The notes: a model not told the origin generated them from the sequence alone. Positions 44,523-53,264 are shown, counted from the first letter of the stretch. The stretch: 64,000 nt of DNA from Lewinellaceae bacterium (GCA_020636355.1 JACJYB010000001.1:774804-838803), one strand, 5' to 3'. A program made the numbers and translations.

Positions 44523-46901
44523 TTATTTCACGACGGCTACATCACCCCGTCGTATTTCAGTTTCACCATCAATAAAATGCAACTCCGCCACCCAAACATA
44601 AACGCCTGCTTCTACCGGCATACCATGAATGGTGCCATCCCAACCATCTTGTCCATCGCTATCCACCAAATTATTTTTTCCAAATATCAAACCTCCCCAC
44701 CGGTCATAAATCGATAAATTGAAATAATCGAGTTCTTTATTGCCATATAGGGTAAAGAAATCATTGCTGGTGTCGAAATTGGGTGAAAATACATTCGGTG
44801 CATATACATTTCTGTTTTTTATCACCTGAATGTAAAGTGTAAGACTATCCCAGCAAAGATCCTGAGAACTGACCCAAATCCGGTAGACACCCGAAGTTAG
44901 CGGTTTGACTACGGGTTCCAGGCAGGAATTGCAACTTAGCGCATCGATGGCTTCCCACCGGATCATACTCAACTCGGATGCATTTGCCTGGATTTCCAAT
45001 TGCACCTCATCGCCTAAATGCACTTCATAGTTGGTTACACCGGTCAGCTGAGGCAGGATGGGCGCCCGAATCTCTGCTGTTGTCTGAGTTGTACAACCCT
45101 GGTTGTCCCGGATGGTTATCAAATAATTACCGGCGATAAGTGAATCAAACCGGCTCTTTGAGGCAAATTCTGACCCATTCAATGAAAACAGATAAGGCTC
45201 CGCACCACCATCCACGGTCAGGACCGCGATGCTACCGGTATTCAATCCGTCACAGGTCGCATCCGAATAGTATAATTCAGCCGTAATCGGTGGTGGGCTG
45301 GTGACTTCAAACACTTCGCTCACAGCACATCCCTTTATGTCGGTTACGGTGAGGGAACAGTTCCCGGCTGAGAGGTTTGCTGCTATGGGCGAGTCATCTC
45401 CCGTATCCCAAAGATACTGGTAAGGTGCAGATCCGCCCGTTGCGAAAACCGCAATGGAACCATCGGACGATCCATAGCAAGAGATCATGGTCCCGTCGTA
45501 ATTTGAGAATGTGGGAAACAGAAGTAGCGGATCTGGCGTGTTGATATCAATAAGTAATACCTGATTGTTTCCCGAAGCATCTGTGATCTTGATGGCGACC
45601 GTTCCCCGGGGAAGACCCCGGATTATTTCTTCCTTGTTTAAGTCGGTAATAGATCCCTGTCCGGTCAGGCCTTCTCGTAAATGCTGCCAGATGTAGGTGA
45701 ATGGAACGTTGCCATTGGTCAATGTAAACCGGATTTCACCATCCCGCTCGCCGAAACAACTGACGTCTTCAGTAGAATATTCCACCAGGATGTTGCATCG
45801 GATGACTTCCAGATCCAGATTGATCAGGCTGTCACACATAGCACTACTCTGTAGCATTTGCTGGTAATAGCCGGCCTGGTAATAAGGGGTATTTCCCAAA
45901 TAAACCGTGTCCCCTTCACAGATGGTGAGCGTCAGGTCGTTTACTGCTGGCTCCAGGCGGCTAATGTTTACGATGACTATGCTATCGCATCCATCCTCCG
46001 TGGGAAAGGAATAGGTGTGAAATCCGTCATCGCAAAAAAGGGTGTCTCCAATCGCAAAACAATCATCGTTACACAACATGATGGGTAAGGGTTCGGGAGT
46101 GGGAATCCTGACCTGGATTTCTTTACAAGTAGTCGTTGCTTCATCGCAAGCATTCCGGGCTGTTACGCACAGGGTATACAGCCCTTCCTGTGGAAAATTG
46201 AGGGTGATCGATGGCAGGGTAGGGTCTCCCACCGGTTGGCCGTTAAGTGTCCAATCGAACAACACCGCGCCCGTTTCTGGTTCTGTGGTGAACACCTGAT
46301 CGATATCCGGGCAGGTACGATCGACTCCCTGGATGGGCGCCGTAACGGACAAAGGATCAACCGCTGTGGATCCTTCCAGCACCTCAAAAGTCCAGTTGCA
46401 GTTGTCTCCATTGTTACCATCCATGGCCAGGTAGTAATACTGTCCGATTACCAGCGGTTCGGTCATGGTGAAGATGGCGGACTGACCACCACGAACCTCT
46501 CCTTCGCAGTTGGAGATGAGCTTAAAAGACTGACAGTCAAGACTTTTATAAATTCCCATTTCCAGGCCATCTCCTGTGACGCAATTGCCTACGGTCAATT
46601 TAATCTTCAGGCTGGTCGATGCTGCCTGAAAGGCAATCCACTGCGCATTGTGAACGATGTGCGTGCAGAAATCGGCTGGTAGTGTTCCGGGCACAGAACT
46701 CTCGTGCCTTCCGGTAAATCCGTCAATGTTGCAAATGATACAAGCTTCCATGCAGGTCGGTGTCATCTGTGGATTTTTTACATCACAGGGTTCCGGCTGT
46801 GCAATGCTTTCAAGGGTAAATAAAGTGCAGGTTGCAAGCAAATTCAATAATCGCCAAACCCGTATCCGGCTCGTAAATGATTCCTTCATTTGAATGGTCA
46901 T
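44523..46901 (-). CDS. Large secreted protein with PKD/SprB-like repeats and T9SS type B (gliding-associated) C-terminal domain
   Basis: The 792-residue protein has a signal peptide (LLNLLATCTLFTLESIAQ), a cysteine-rich N-terminal domain (DVKNPQMTPTCMEACIICN), a PKD-like domain (AVLFDWTLNGQPVGDP) and at least two SprB-type repeats (CYGSSDGSIAVFATGGSAPY, and CFGERDGEIRFTLTNG). The end, NVYAPNVFSPNFDTSNDFF to YDRWGGLIF and GVYVWVAEL, is the CHU_C / T9SS type B sorting domain, so it is exported by the type IX system and retained at the surface. Adhesion or gliding is likely from the domain set. ATG at 46889 is an alternative start. It is a single gene. Confidence 0.9.
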   Translation of the reverse strand: MTIQMKESFTSRIRVWRLLNLLATCTLFTLESIAQPEPCDVKNPQMTPTCMEACIICNIDGFTGRHESSVPGTLPADFCTHIVHNAQWIAFQAASTSLKIKLTVGNCVTGDGLEMGIYKSLDCQSFKLISNCEGEVRGGQSAIFTMTEPLVIGQYYYLAMDGNNGDNCNWTFEVLEGSTAVDPLSVTAPIQGVDRTCPDIDQVFTTEPETGAVLFDWTLNGQPVGDPTLPSITLNFPQEGLYTLCVTARNACDEATTTCKEIQVRIPTPEPLPIMLCNDDCFAIGDTLFCDDGFHTYSFPTEDGCDSIVIVNISRLEPAVNDLTLTICEGDTVYLGNTPYYQAGYYQQMLQSSAMCDSLINLDLEVIRCNILVEYSTEDVSCFGERDGEIRFTLTNGNVPFTYIWQHLREGLTGQGSITDLNKEEIIRGLPRGTVAIKITDASGNNQVLLIDINTPDPLLLFPTFSNYDGTMISCYGSSDGSIAVFATGGSAPYQYLWDTGDDSPIAANLSAGNCSLTVTDIKGCAVSEVFEVTSPPPITAELYYSDATCDGLNTGSIAVLTVDGGAEPYLFSLNGSEFASKSRFDSLIAGNYLITIRDNQGCTTQTTAEIRAPILPQLTGVTNYEVHLGDEVQLEIQANASELSMIRWEAIDALSCNSCLEPVVKPLTSGVYRIWVSSQDLCWDSLTLYIQVIKNRNVYAPNVFSPNFDTSNDFFTLYGNKELDYFNLSIYDRWGGLIFGKNNLVDSDGQDGWDGTIHGMPVEAGVYVWVAELHFIDGETEIRRGDVAVVK

Positions 46902-47011
46902 GGATACAAGAAAAAGTCTGTCGATCTTAATTTGTACTCAAAAAGCTTTGCAGGAATGGATTGGTGATGAAGCTCAAGCTCTTCGTTTTATTGAGCAGTA
47001 ATTACATGAAT

Positions 47012-47130
47012 TCAATTGATGATTTTGCCTTTGTTATTGGCCTGTTTTTCACGGTATGGTGCCAGTTCTTCCGGTGTGATTCGTACGCAATCTATATCGA
47101 TTTCGTCCGAAAGTGCGGATGAATAAATTT
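47012..47130 (-). pseudogene. Remnant of a second rifampin ADP-ribosyltransferase C-terminus
   Basis: On the minus strand the frame ends VRITPEELAPYREKQANN followed by KGKIIN and a stop, matching ARLTPEQLKEWKDKLAKN/KGNIIN at the end of the arr-like gene (47745-48488). DNA similarity is also plain (tcaattgatgattttgcc against tcaattaatgatattgcc). No intact upstream domain exists, because the small membrane gene ends at 47131. It is most simply the tail of a duplicated copy lost by deletion. Confidence 0.55.
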
Positions 47131-47442
47131 TCAGGAATTGCCTTTGCCCTTTTGCCAGATAAATACTGCCAGATAAATGATATAACAACCCAATCCGCCG
47201 AGGGCTATTTTTTTTGCATTGGCCATGCCTGCGTCTCCGGTTATTTGAAGCCAGGTGCAAGCGCTGAGTAAAATGATCCAAACGATCGGGTGCAACCATC
47301 TCAGAATCAAATTCGACCAGGATCGGATGCTCCAGTTGAATCCTTGATAGGGGGAGACTGGGACTAACATGTAAATTACTGCAACAACCATACATCCGAT
47401 ACCGTATAAAAACCAGGGAATGTTGAACCACCCGTTGCTCAT
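47131..47442 (-). CDS. Small integral membrane protein, 103 aa
   Basis: The protein has three predicted membrane helices (WFLYGIGCMVVAVIYMLV, LHPIVWIILLSACTWLQI and IALGGLGCYIIYLAVFIW) and a short Lys/Gly-rich tail (WQKGKGNS). I recognise no family. The 5' end is uncertain only in that no alternative start fits the first helix better than ATG at 47442. It lies between the T9SS type B gene and the arr-like gene on the same strand and directly upstream of the arr-like remnant. Confidence 0.6.
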   Translation of the reverse strand: MSNGWFNIPWFLYGIGCMVVAVIYMLVPVSPYQGFNWSIRSWSNLILRWLHPIVWIILLSACTWLQITGDAGMANAKKIALGGLGCYIIYLAVFIWQKGKGNS

Positions 47443-47744
47443 TGCCTACTTTATTTTTGCGATTAAATGGTTTGCGGCGTTACAGAATACAGAATTTTCA
47501 GCTACTTTTCAAAGTGCCTAGTGCTGCTTACTCTATTTTTATTTTTCATTCCGATGGTATATCGGAAAGGCGATTGATATGCCGATTAAAAGGAGGACAT
47601 TTTCACCCAAAATCCAAAATAGGTAGTTGCTCAATTGATTTTAAATATAGGATCCTTTGGTAATATAATTTGAGAATCTCGTCACTTGTTCTCTTTAAGC
47701 GTATAAAGCTTACTCACAATAAAAAGGAATCCTGACCAAGTTAG
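47443..47744. other. Intergenic stretch without a gene
   Basis: This AT-rich 302-bp region between the membrane gene and the arr-like gene holds no supported frame. A small imperfect inverted repeat (ccgatggtatatcgg near 47550) is the only visible structure. It may be the eroded part of the lost duplicate whose tail lies at 47012-47130, but no similarity to arr could be followed here by eye. Confidence 0.5.
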
Positions 47745-48488
47745 TCAATTAATGATATTGCCCTTGTTTTTCGCCAGTTTGTCTTTCCATTCTTTCAGTT
47801 GCTCCGGTGTAAGCCGCGCCCAATCGGTGGCTTCACCGATTATTTTCAGCGGTTCAGTGGTGCGGTAGGAGCGGGTAGGGTTACCAGGAAATTTTTTATC
47901 GGTCACATTCGGATCGTTTTCGAATTTTCCGGTAGGTTCGATGATGTAAACCCTTTCCTGGCCATCACCGGTGGCCAGCGCGGCAGCCAGACCGGCCCCA
48001 TTGATCAGGGCGGTAAAATAGATGTGATTCATGATGATATCGCTCCGGTAGTTAGACCGGTATCCGGCAGTGAGTAAATCACCAATTTGCATGTCGGCGC
48101 GGGTTCCGTGATAGAAAGGCCCGGGATCGGACAAATTGCCGGTTACCGCCGTAGCCATTGCCGAATAATTTTTTGCTTGGTCAAGATTGCCCAGATGTTC
48201 GCAGCAAGCAGCCAGTTTCAGGTATAAATTGGGCAATGCACTATTTGCACTTAAATTGTTGGTTTCAAGGGCATGGTGAACTGCAGTCTCGAGCCAATGT
48301 AATTGTTGTAATGTGTCATCCTGAAGACGGGCTATGTAATATGCCGCCAGGAAGCGTTCAAAATCATTGGTTGCTTCATTCCAGGCAACATGAAAAATAC
48401 GGCTCGCTTCTGCCGGGTTGCCCTGTTCTTCCTGGACCATGCCTTGCAGGCAAATTTTGACAATGGGGTTGCTGGGACTGAATTCCAT
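47745..48488 (-). CDS. arr: Rifampin ADP-ribosyltransferase (Arr) with an N-terminal helical/TPR-like domain
   Basis: The 247-residue protein has two parts. Residues ~124-247 are an Arr domain: PFYHGTRADMQIGDLLTAGY (catalytic His 127), NHIYFTALINGAGLAAALA (Tyr), VYIIEPTGKFENDPNVTDKK (Asp) and FPGNPTRSYRTTEPLKIIGE. Arr transfers ADP-ribose from NAD+ to rifamycins and inactivates them. Residues 1-123 are helical, with TPR-like spacing (QGNPAEASRIFHVAWNEA; EHLGNLDQAKNYSAMAT), which classic ~140-residue Arr proteins lack. Whether the added domain changes the target is unknown; this could be a non-antibiotic ADP-ribosyltransferase. The GNAT gene begins just upstream, its stop 5 bp before this start. 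Confidence 0.87.
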   Translation of the reverse strand: MEFSPSNPIVKICLQGMVQEEQGNPAEASRIFHVAWNEATNDFERFLAAYYIARLQDDTLQQLHWLETAVHHALETNNLSANSALPNLYLKLAACCEHLGNLDQAKNYSAMATAVTGNLSDPGPFYHGTRADMQIGDLLTAGYRSNYRSDIIMNHIYFTALINGAGLAAALATGDGQERVYIIEPTGKFENDPNVTDKKFPGNPTRSYRTTEPLKIIGEATDWARLTPEQLKEWKDKLAKNKGNIIN

Positions 48489-48492
48489 GCTT

Positions 48493-48942
48493 TTATTTTG
48501 ATTGGATTATGGGCATTTGCATCAGGTACAGGTGATAATTTTTAGCCCAATAGTCCTGCTCAATGCTTATCACCTCAAAGCCCATTTTTTCATAGAATGC
48601 ATAGGCCAGTTGTGAAGTTCTCACGACAATAAACGCGATCCTGGGGTCTTTGAGGATGTGGTCTATCCGAAATTGCGTTAACTTTTTCCCAATGCCTTTA
48701 CCCTGCATTGCCGGGTCGACCATATCCCAGGATATTCGCGCGGTCTTTTCTTTCGGGAAATAATTGATTCCTCCGGCTCCGACGATCCGGCCTTCCTCCT
48801 CATAGACAAAATAATCCTCCCGTTCAACGTCCAGGTAGTGATTAAAGTCCGCTTCTTCGGACGGGTCAAAATAAGCCGGGGTGTTCTGCCTAAGGAGGGC
48901 AATGGTTTCAGGCTTGTCCTTTGCTGCATAGGGTCTGATCAT
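48493..48942 (-). CDS. GNAT-family N-acetyltransferase
   Basis: ATG at 48942 yields 149 residues beginning MIRPYAAKDKPE, the usual GNAT start; a longer frame to 48978 is not convincing. The acetyl-CoA site is visible as MVDPAMQGKGIGKKLTQFRI, with AYAFYEKMGFEVIS near the end. Substrate unknown. It is separated by 4 bp from the downstream arr-like gene, so the two probably form an operon of two group-transfer enzymes, a pairing seen in resistance-like islands but not proof of one. Confidence 0.88.
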   Translation of the reverse strand: MIRPYAAKDKPETIALLRQNTPAYFDPSEEADFNHYLDVEREDYFVYEEEGRIVGAGGINYFPKEKTARISWDMVDPAMQGKGIGKKLTQFRIDHILKDPRIAFIVVRTSQLAYAFYEKMGFEVISIEQDYWAKNYHLYLMQMPIIQSK

Positions 48943-49031
48943 GGTGCTGAAGGTCTTTAAACCTAAGCAAAGATGCAAGAACTGTAGATATTGCCTGGAT
49001 GTGTCCTTGAATATTTCTTTGCATCACCGGA

Positions 49032-49370
49032 TCAAAGTTCAATTAATATTTCGTTCAGGGTATCCGTCGAGAGTACGTGGATACGTTCAGCCAGATTGTA
49101 ATGTTCTAAAATTCCGGAGGTGTCTCCTTCCTTTACGGCTTCTTCGATAGCAGTTAATTCAGTTTTTAATGTTTTAATACCCATGAAGTCAGCTTGGGGT
49201 TTTAAGGAGTGTGCATAGATGCGTAGTTGATCCCAGTCTTGTTCATGAATGCATTTTTGCATTTCCACGAAAGTATTCGGGGCGGCAGTTAAATACAGAG
49301 AGATGTATCGTTTCATCTTAACCGGCTCGCCTTTAGTGAAGTCTTTCAGAAATGTTAAATCAATGGTCAT
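49032..49370 (-). CDS. HPt-domain phosphotransfer protein
   Basis: The 112-residue protein is a stand-alone histidine phosphotransfer module: YISLYLTAAPNTFVEMQKCI, then the phospho-accepting His54 in IYAHSLKPQADFMGI and a closing helix pair. It would shuttle phosphate between the receiver of the hybrid kinase and another receiver. Its ATG overlaps the restored stop codon of the frameshifted receiver gene (ATGA), so the two genes were translationally coupled. It is the last gene of the kinase-receiver-HPt operon. Confidence 0.9.
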   Translation of the reverse strand: MTIDLTFLKDFTKGEPVKMKRYISLYLTAAPNTFVEMQKCIHEQDWDQLRIYAHSLKPQADFMGIKTLKTELTAIEEAVKEGDTSGILEHYNLAERIHVLSTDTLNEILIEL

Positions 49371-49752
49371 GTATTTGCTTTTATGAGTTGAAAGATCTCT
49401 TGAAAGGCATCTTGCCCTTTTATCACGTAATGAACGGCGCCGTACATGATGGTCTGGGAAGCGGTTCCGTATTTTTTTGACTGGAAAGCATGATTACGGG
49501 TAAATTTTTATTTCGACGTTTTATCTCTCGTAAAATATCGATCCCATTGGCGGCATTTTTTTCTTTGGAGTTTAGATAATAATCCAGTATGACCAGATTT
49601 GGGTTTAGGTCGAGCTGAGTCAGGCATGCTTCTCCTGTTGGAAAGGTTAATACGTGAAAGTCCTGGTTTTGATCCTTGATATAATCTGCCAGTAATTCGG
49701 TAAGCAAGGGTTCGTCATCAACAATAAATATCGTTGGATTATAATTTTTCAT
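49367..49752 (-). CDS. Stand-alone receiver-domain response regulator, frameshifted at an A7 run
   Basis: The zero frame encodes 109 residues (ends at 49423): IFIVDDEPLLTELLADYI, Asp57 in LVILDYYLN, IMLSSQ, and then a nonsense tail (KNTEPLPRPSCTAPFIT). A -1 shift at the seven-T run 49472-49478 (A7 on the coding strand) restores SSQKKYGTASQTIMYGAVHY, then VIKGQDAFQEIF and a stop at 49367, 128 residues in all. Only the shifted frame supplies the conserved Lys and the last helix. The site reads A-AAA-AAT, a canonical -1 slippery heptamer. Possible causes are a base loss in the genome, an assembly error, slippage in transcription, or programmed frameshifting. The start overlaps the kinase stop by 14 bp. 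Confidence 0.85.
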
Positions 49753-52408
49753 GATTTTTGGAATAGGTTAGTTTAAATATTTTTTGAATGAGTTCATCCG
49801 TGTTGAAAGGTTTGCCGATGAAATCGTCCATCCCGGCCTGGTAACATCGTTCTACTTCTTCCTTAAGCACATTAGCGGTCATTGCAATGATTGGTATTGC
49901 TGACTTGCCATTGCTGAATGCACGGATTTTGGAAGTCGCTTCATAGCCATTTAATTTTGGCATCTGTACATCCATTAAAATGATATCATAGTCGGTTAAT
50001 TTGAATTTTTCAATGGCAATGGCGCCGTTTTCTGCCACTTCAATTTTAATGTTCTCGATGGCATCTTCCAGCTCTTCTTTAGCGACCATGGCATTAAACT
50101 GATTGTCTTCCACCAGTAGCAAACGGATGTCCCTTAATGCCTCCCGGACATAAGACTCCGATCCAATGAAATCGGATTGACTGGCAGAAGCTTGATCTTT
50201 CGCAATTTCATAAGGAATGATAAAATGAAATGCACTTCCCTTGTCTTTTTCACTCTCCACCCACATTGAACCATGGTGTAGTTCAGCTAATTTCTTGGAG
50301 ATACTTAAGCCTAAGCCGGTACCACCGAATTTGCGGGATGTGTCGCTGTATGCTTGTTCAAACGTCTTGAAGATTTTATCCAACCGGTCCTCTTCTATGC
50401 CAATTCCGGTATCCGATACGGTAAAGTGTAGTTTTACGGTATCATCTTCTGATTGAGCGGTAACCGAGGTTGTAATCAGTCCGGTGTTTGTGAATTTGAT
50501 GGCATTGCCGATCAGATTAATTAGTATTTGCTTCAGTTTTGTTTCATCGCCCATTACAAAAAGCGCTTCCTCAGGTAATTTCTTTTTTAATTGCAAGCCT
50601 TTTTCCTCTGCTTTGAATTGCATGATTGTCAGGACGTTATTGATGGTCTCCTGAATAGAAAAAGGTTCTTTGCTTAGTTCGATCTTACCGGCTTCTATTT
50701 TGGATATATCCAGAATGTCATTAATGATCACCAGAAGTGAATCAGAAGATTGTTTGATGACTTGCAGATACTCATTTTGATCCTTACGCGGGGTACGACG
50801 GATTAATATGTCGGTCATTCCTTTGATCGCATTCATTGGCGTTCGAATCTCATGACTCATATTGGCCAGAAATTGATGTTTGGCTCGCTCACTGGTTTGT
50901 GCTTTTTGTTTTTCAGCCTCGATGATTTCGTTTTTTAATTTTAATTCCTTTTGAGTCCTTCGTATAAACCGTAGTCGGTAGTAGAGGCCTATCGCAATTA
51001 TTGCAGACAAAATGCCTAATCCAATGAGGATATTTTTAGTTAGCCGTTGCTTGTTTAATTCGGACTGAAAAAGTAATTCCTTCTGATGTCTTATCTGTTC
51101 ATATTGTAAACTATCATCCAGTCGTTGCTTTACGAATTGGAAGGCTAATTCCTTGCGCAGAACTTCCTGACTGTTTCGGATCTGGGATATGGAATCCAGG
51201 AGTTGATAATATTTTTTGTAACCAGTTAAAGCAGTTTGGTATTGGCCTAGTGCTTCTTGAGCCCTTAGTAGGACTTTCGTGTTGTTCAACAGCGCAATGC
51301 CATTGTTTTTACCTACAAGTGCTATTCCTTTACGTGCTGCCTCAAGAGCCTTATTGGGCTGCTTCATCCCCAAATATGCGGTGGCCAAAGCGGCATAATA
51401 ATAACCGATATCGTAAGGGTCCTGTTTGTTTTCATTAAATAGGTACTCTAATTGCAACAGATTGGTCAAAGCCTGGGAGTAATTTCCCTTCAGGTTCTGA
51501 ATTTGAGCATTGATTGTTTTGGCTCGGCCCATACAGGGTTGGCATTCCGGAATGTTTGAATACTCCTTGAAAACATTATTTATGTAAAGTTGTGCGCTAT
51601 CAATTTCATTTATTAGTGTAAATAGTTCTGCCAAATTCATGTCAACGTTCATTTCCAGTTGTGGATTATTGATCTCCAACGCCACCTTTTTAGACTTGTG
51701 GTAATACGATTTGGCTTCCTGGAAATTTTGTAGATGTTTGTGGATTCCTCCTACAGTTAATAATTCCTCTGCGTAGTCGGAATCAGCAATATTATTGGCT
51801 TCTGCATATTCGATATTTTTTTGGTATAAGGATAGTGCCTCCGGGTATTTGTTATCGTAATAAAAATGAAGTGCAATGATGTTTAACAAAGGCACTTTTT
51901 CATTAACATCGTCAGTCTTCTGTATTTTATTAAAAATCAATTGGTCTAGTTCATTGAGGTCATTTTTGGTAATAATACTGTAAGTCTGATAGCAGAAGGT
52001 GGTAAGGAAGCGATATGCCCATGTTAGGCTTTCCCGATCATTCTGATCAAGTGCAAGATGAAAGGCTTCTTTAGATGCTTCGCAACCCGCTTCTATGTTC
52101 TCCATTAACATAAGTCCACCGGCTTCCAAAGTTTTGAAAAAAGGTAATAAATTAACCTGTCCGGATTGCAGAGCAAGCTCCTGGACTATTGAAATACTTG
52201 GAACCCAACGCATGACTTCGGTATCGAGTACTTCCTGGCCGGTGATTGGGTAAAATCGTTGATAAAATGCGATGACCCGATCTTTTGGCGGATTTGCTTG
52301 ATTATTCCATACCTGAAATAATGAATCTTTGTTTATTTCCAGGGATAGGGCCCGAAAAGGTATTCCTAAGAGCAGAGCCAGAAAAAGTAGATTAAATTTG
52401 GATTTCAT
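49739..52408 (-). CDS. TPR-containing hybrid sensor histidine kinase
   Basis: With ATG at 52408 the protein has 889 residues: signal peptide (FNLLFLALLLGIPFRALS), a periplasmic TPR array (~residues 100-420; for example ALTNLLQLEYLFNENKQ), one membrane helix (ILIGLGILSAIIAIGLYY, ~460), a coiled segment, HisKA with His519 in MSHEIRTPMNAIKG, an ATPase domain (LINLIGNAIKFTNTG; VSDTGIGIEED; GGTGLGLSISKKLA) and a C-terminal receiver with Asp813 in ILMDVQMPKLNGYEA and Lys in FIGKPF. The longer frame to 52474 precedes the signal peptide. It starts the phosphorelay operon and diverges from the LytTR regulator at 52530. Confidence 0.93.
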   Translation of the reverse strand: MKSKFNLLFLALLLGIPFRALSLEINKDSLFQVWNNQANPPKDRVIAFYQRFYPITGQEVLDTEVMRWVPSISIVQELALQSGQVNLLPFFKTLEAGGLMLMENIEAGCEASKEAFHLALDQNDRESLTWAYRFLTTFCYQTYSIITKNDLNELDQLIFNKIQKTDDVNEKVPLLNIIALHFYYDNKYPEALSLYQKNIEYAEANNIADSDYAEELLTVGGIHKHLQNFQEAKSYYHKSKKVALEINNPQLEMNVDMNLAELFTLINEIDSAQLYINNVFKEYSNIPECQPCMGRAKTINAQIQNLKGNYSQALTNLLQLEYLFNENKQDPYDIGYYYAALATAYLGMKQPNKALEAARKGIALVGKNNGIALLNNTKVLLRAQEALGQYQTALTGYKKYYQLLDSISQIRNSQEVLRKELAFQFVKQRLDDSLQYEQIRHQKELLFQSELNKQRLTKNILIGLGILSAIIAIGLYYRLRFIRRTQKELKLKNEIIEAEKQKAQTSERAKHQFLANMSHEIRTPMNAIKGMTDILIRRTPRKDQNEYLQVIKQSSDSLLVIINDILDISKIEAGKIELSKEPFSIQETINNVLTIMQFKAEEKGLQLKKKLPEEALFVMGDETKLKQILINLIGNAIKFTNTGLITTSVTAQSEDDTVKLHFTVSDTGIGIEEDRLDKIFKTFEQAYSDTSRKFGGTGLGLSISKKLAELHHGSMWVESEKDKGSAFHFIIPYEIAKDQASASQSDFIGSESYVREALRDIRLLLVEDNQFNAMVAKEELEDAIENIKIEVAENGAIAIEKFKLTDYDIILMDVQMPKLNGYEATSKIRAFSNGKSAIPIIAMTANVLKEEVERCYQAGMDDFIGKPFNTDELIQKIFKLTYSKNHEKL

Positions 52409-52467
52409 CTGGTTTTCAAGTGATAGACTGAAGATACATGTTATGTCGCCTGGATGCTTTGACTTAA

Positions 52468-52499
52468 TGATCAAGTGGTAGTTCTACTTATCAAGCGGT
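52468..52499. promoter_or_regulatory. Direct repeat TNATCAAGYGGT, 20-bp spacing, in the divergent promoter
   Basis: Bases 52468-52479 (tgatcaagtggt) and 52488-52499 (ttatcaagcggt) match at 10 of 12 positions and are spaced exactly 20 bp, about two helical turns, between the divergent kinase and LytTR genes. LytTR proteins bind spaced direct repeats, so this could be an operator for the product of 52530. Consensus match to known LytTR sites is weak. Confidence 0.35.
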
Positions 52500-52529
52500 T
52501 GTTGATAAATATGTATCTTTCCTTTGACA

Positions 52530-53264
52530 ATGAATAAATTAAAGGCAATAATCGTCGAAGATAATGGTTTCATGGCTATGGCTTTGGAGGATTTGCTGGG
52601 ACAATTCAGTCAGTCGGTTAGACTTGCAGGTTCGGCAAACTCCGGTGAAACTGCTATTGAAATAATTCGCGAGGTTAAACCCGATGTGGTTTTTTTGGAT
52701 GTCGAACTCCAGGATATGACCGGGTTTGAGCTGCTTAGACGCTTACCGGATATTCGTTTTAAGACGGTTTTTACAACGGCTTACAGCCATTATGCCATTG
52801 AGGCTTTTCAGATTAACGCTTTACATTATTTGGTGAAGCCCATTAAAAGGCACGATCTTTCGGAAGCTATCCAGCGATGCCTGGTATCGTCCTATAATCC
52901 GGATAAATTTAACGCTGCCATTTCCAATATCGACCGTAATTTTAGCAGTAATGGTAAGTTGATATTACCTACGCAAACAGGCACCTTACGTTTTTCATTT
53001 CAGCAAATAACCCACCTGGAAGGGGAGCGCAATTATAGTTTTATTCACCTGCTAAATGGTGGTAAAGTGCTTTCATCCAAGAATTTAGCTTATTTTGAAG
53101 ATGCTCTGGATGAGCATCAATTTTTCAGGTGCCATAGATCTTTCATTATCAATAAAGTACATGTGGAATCGGTTGGCCATGAAATTGTTTTATTGAAGAA
53201 TGGACAGCAAATACCAGTTTCCAGGCGTAAAAAAATGCAAGTCCTTGAGTGGATGCATGTTTAG
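52530..53264 (+). CDS. LytTR-family response regulator
   Basis: ATG at 52530 gives 244 residues; a TTG two codons earlier is also in frame but less likely. The receiver (KAIIVEDNGFMAMALEDL, Asp in VVFLDVELQDM, Lys in YLVKPIKRHDL) is followed by a LytTR DNA-binding domain (ITHLEGERNYSFIHLLNGG; FFRCHRSFIINKVHVESV). It is transcribed divergently from the hybrid kinase operon (121 bp between starts) and is a likely output regulator receiving phosphate through the HPt protein. Confidence 0.92.
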   Translation: MNKLKAIIVEDNGFMAMALEDLLGQFSQSVRLAGSANSGETAIEIIREVKPDVVFLDVELQDMTGFELLRRLPDIRFKTVFTTAYSHYAIEAFQINALHYLVKPIKRHDLSEAIQRCLVSSYNPDKFNAAISNIDRNFSSNGKLILPTQTGTLRFSFQQITHLEGERNYSFIHLLNGGKVLSSKNLAYFEDALDEHQFFRCHRSFIINKVHVESVGHEIVLLKNGQQIPVSRRKKMQVLEWMHV

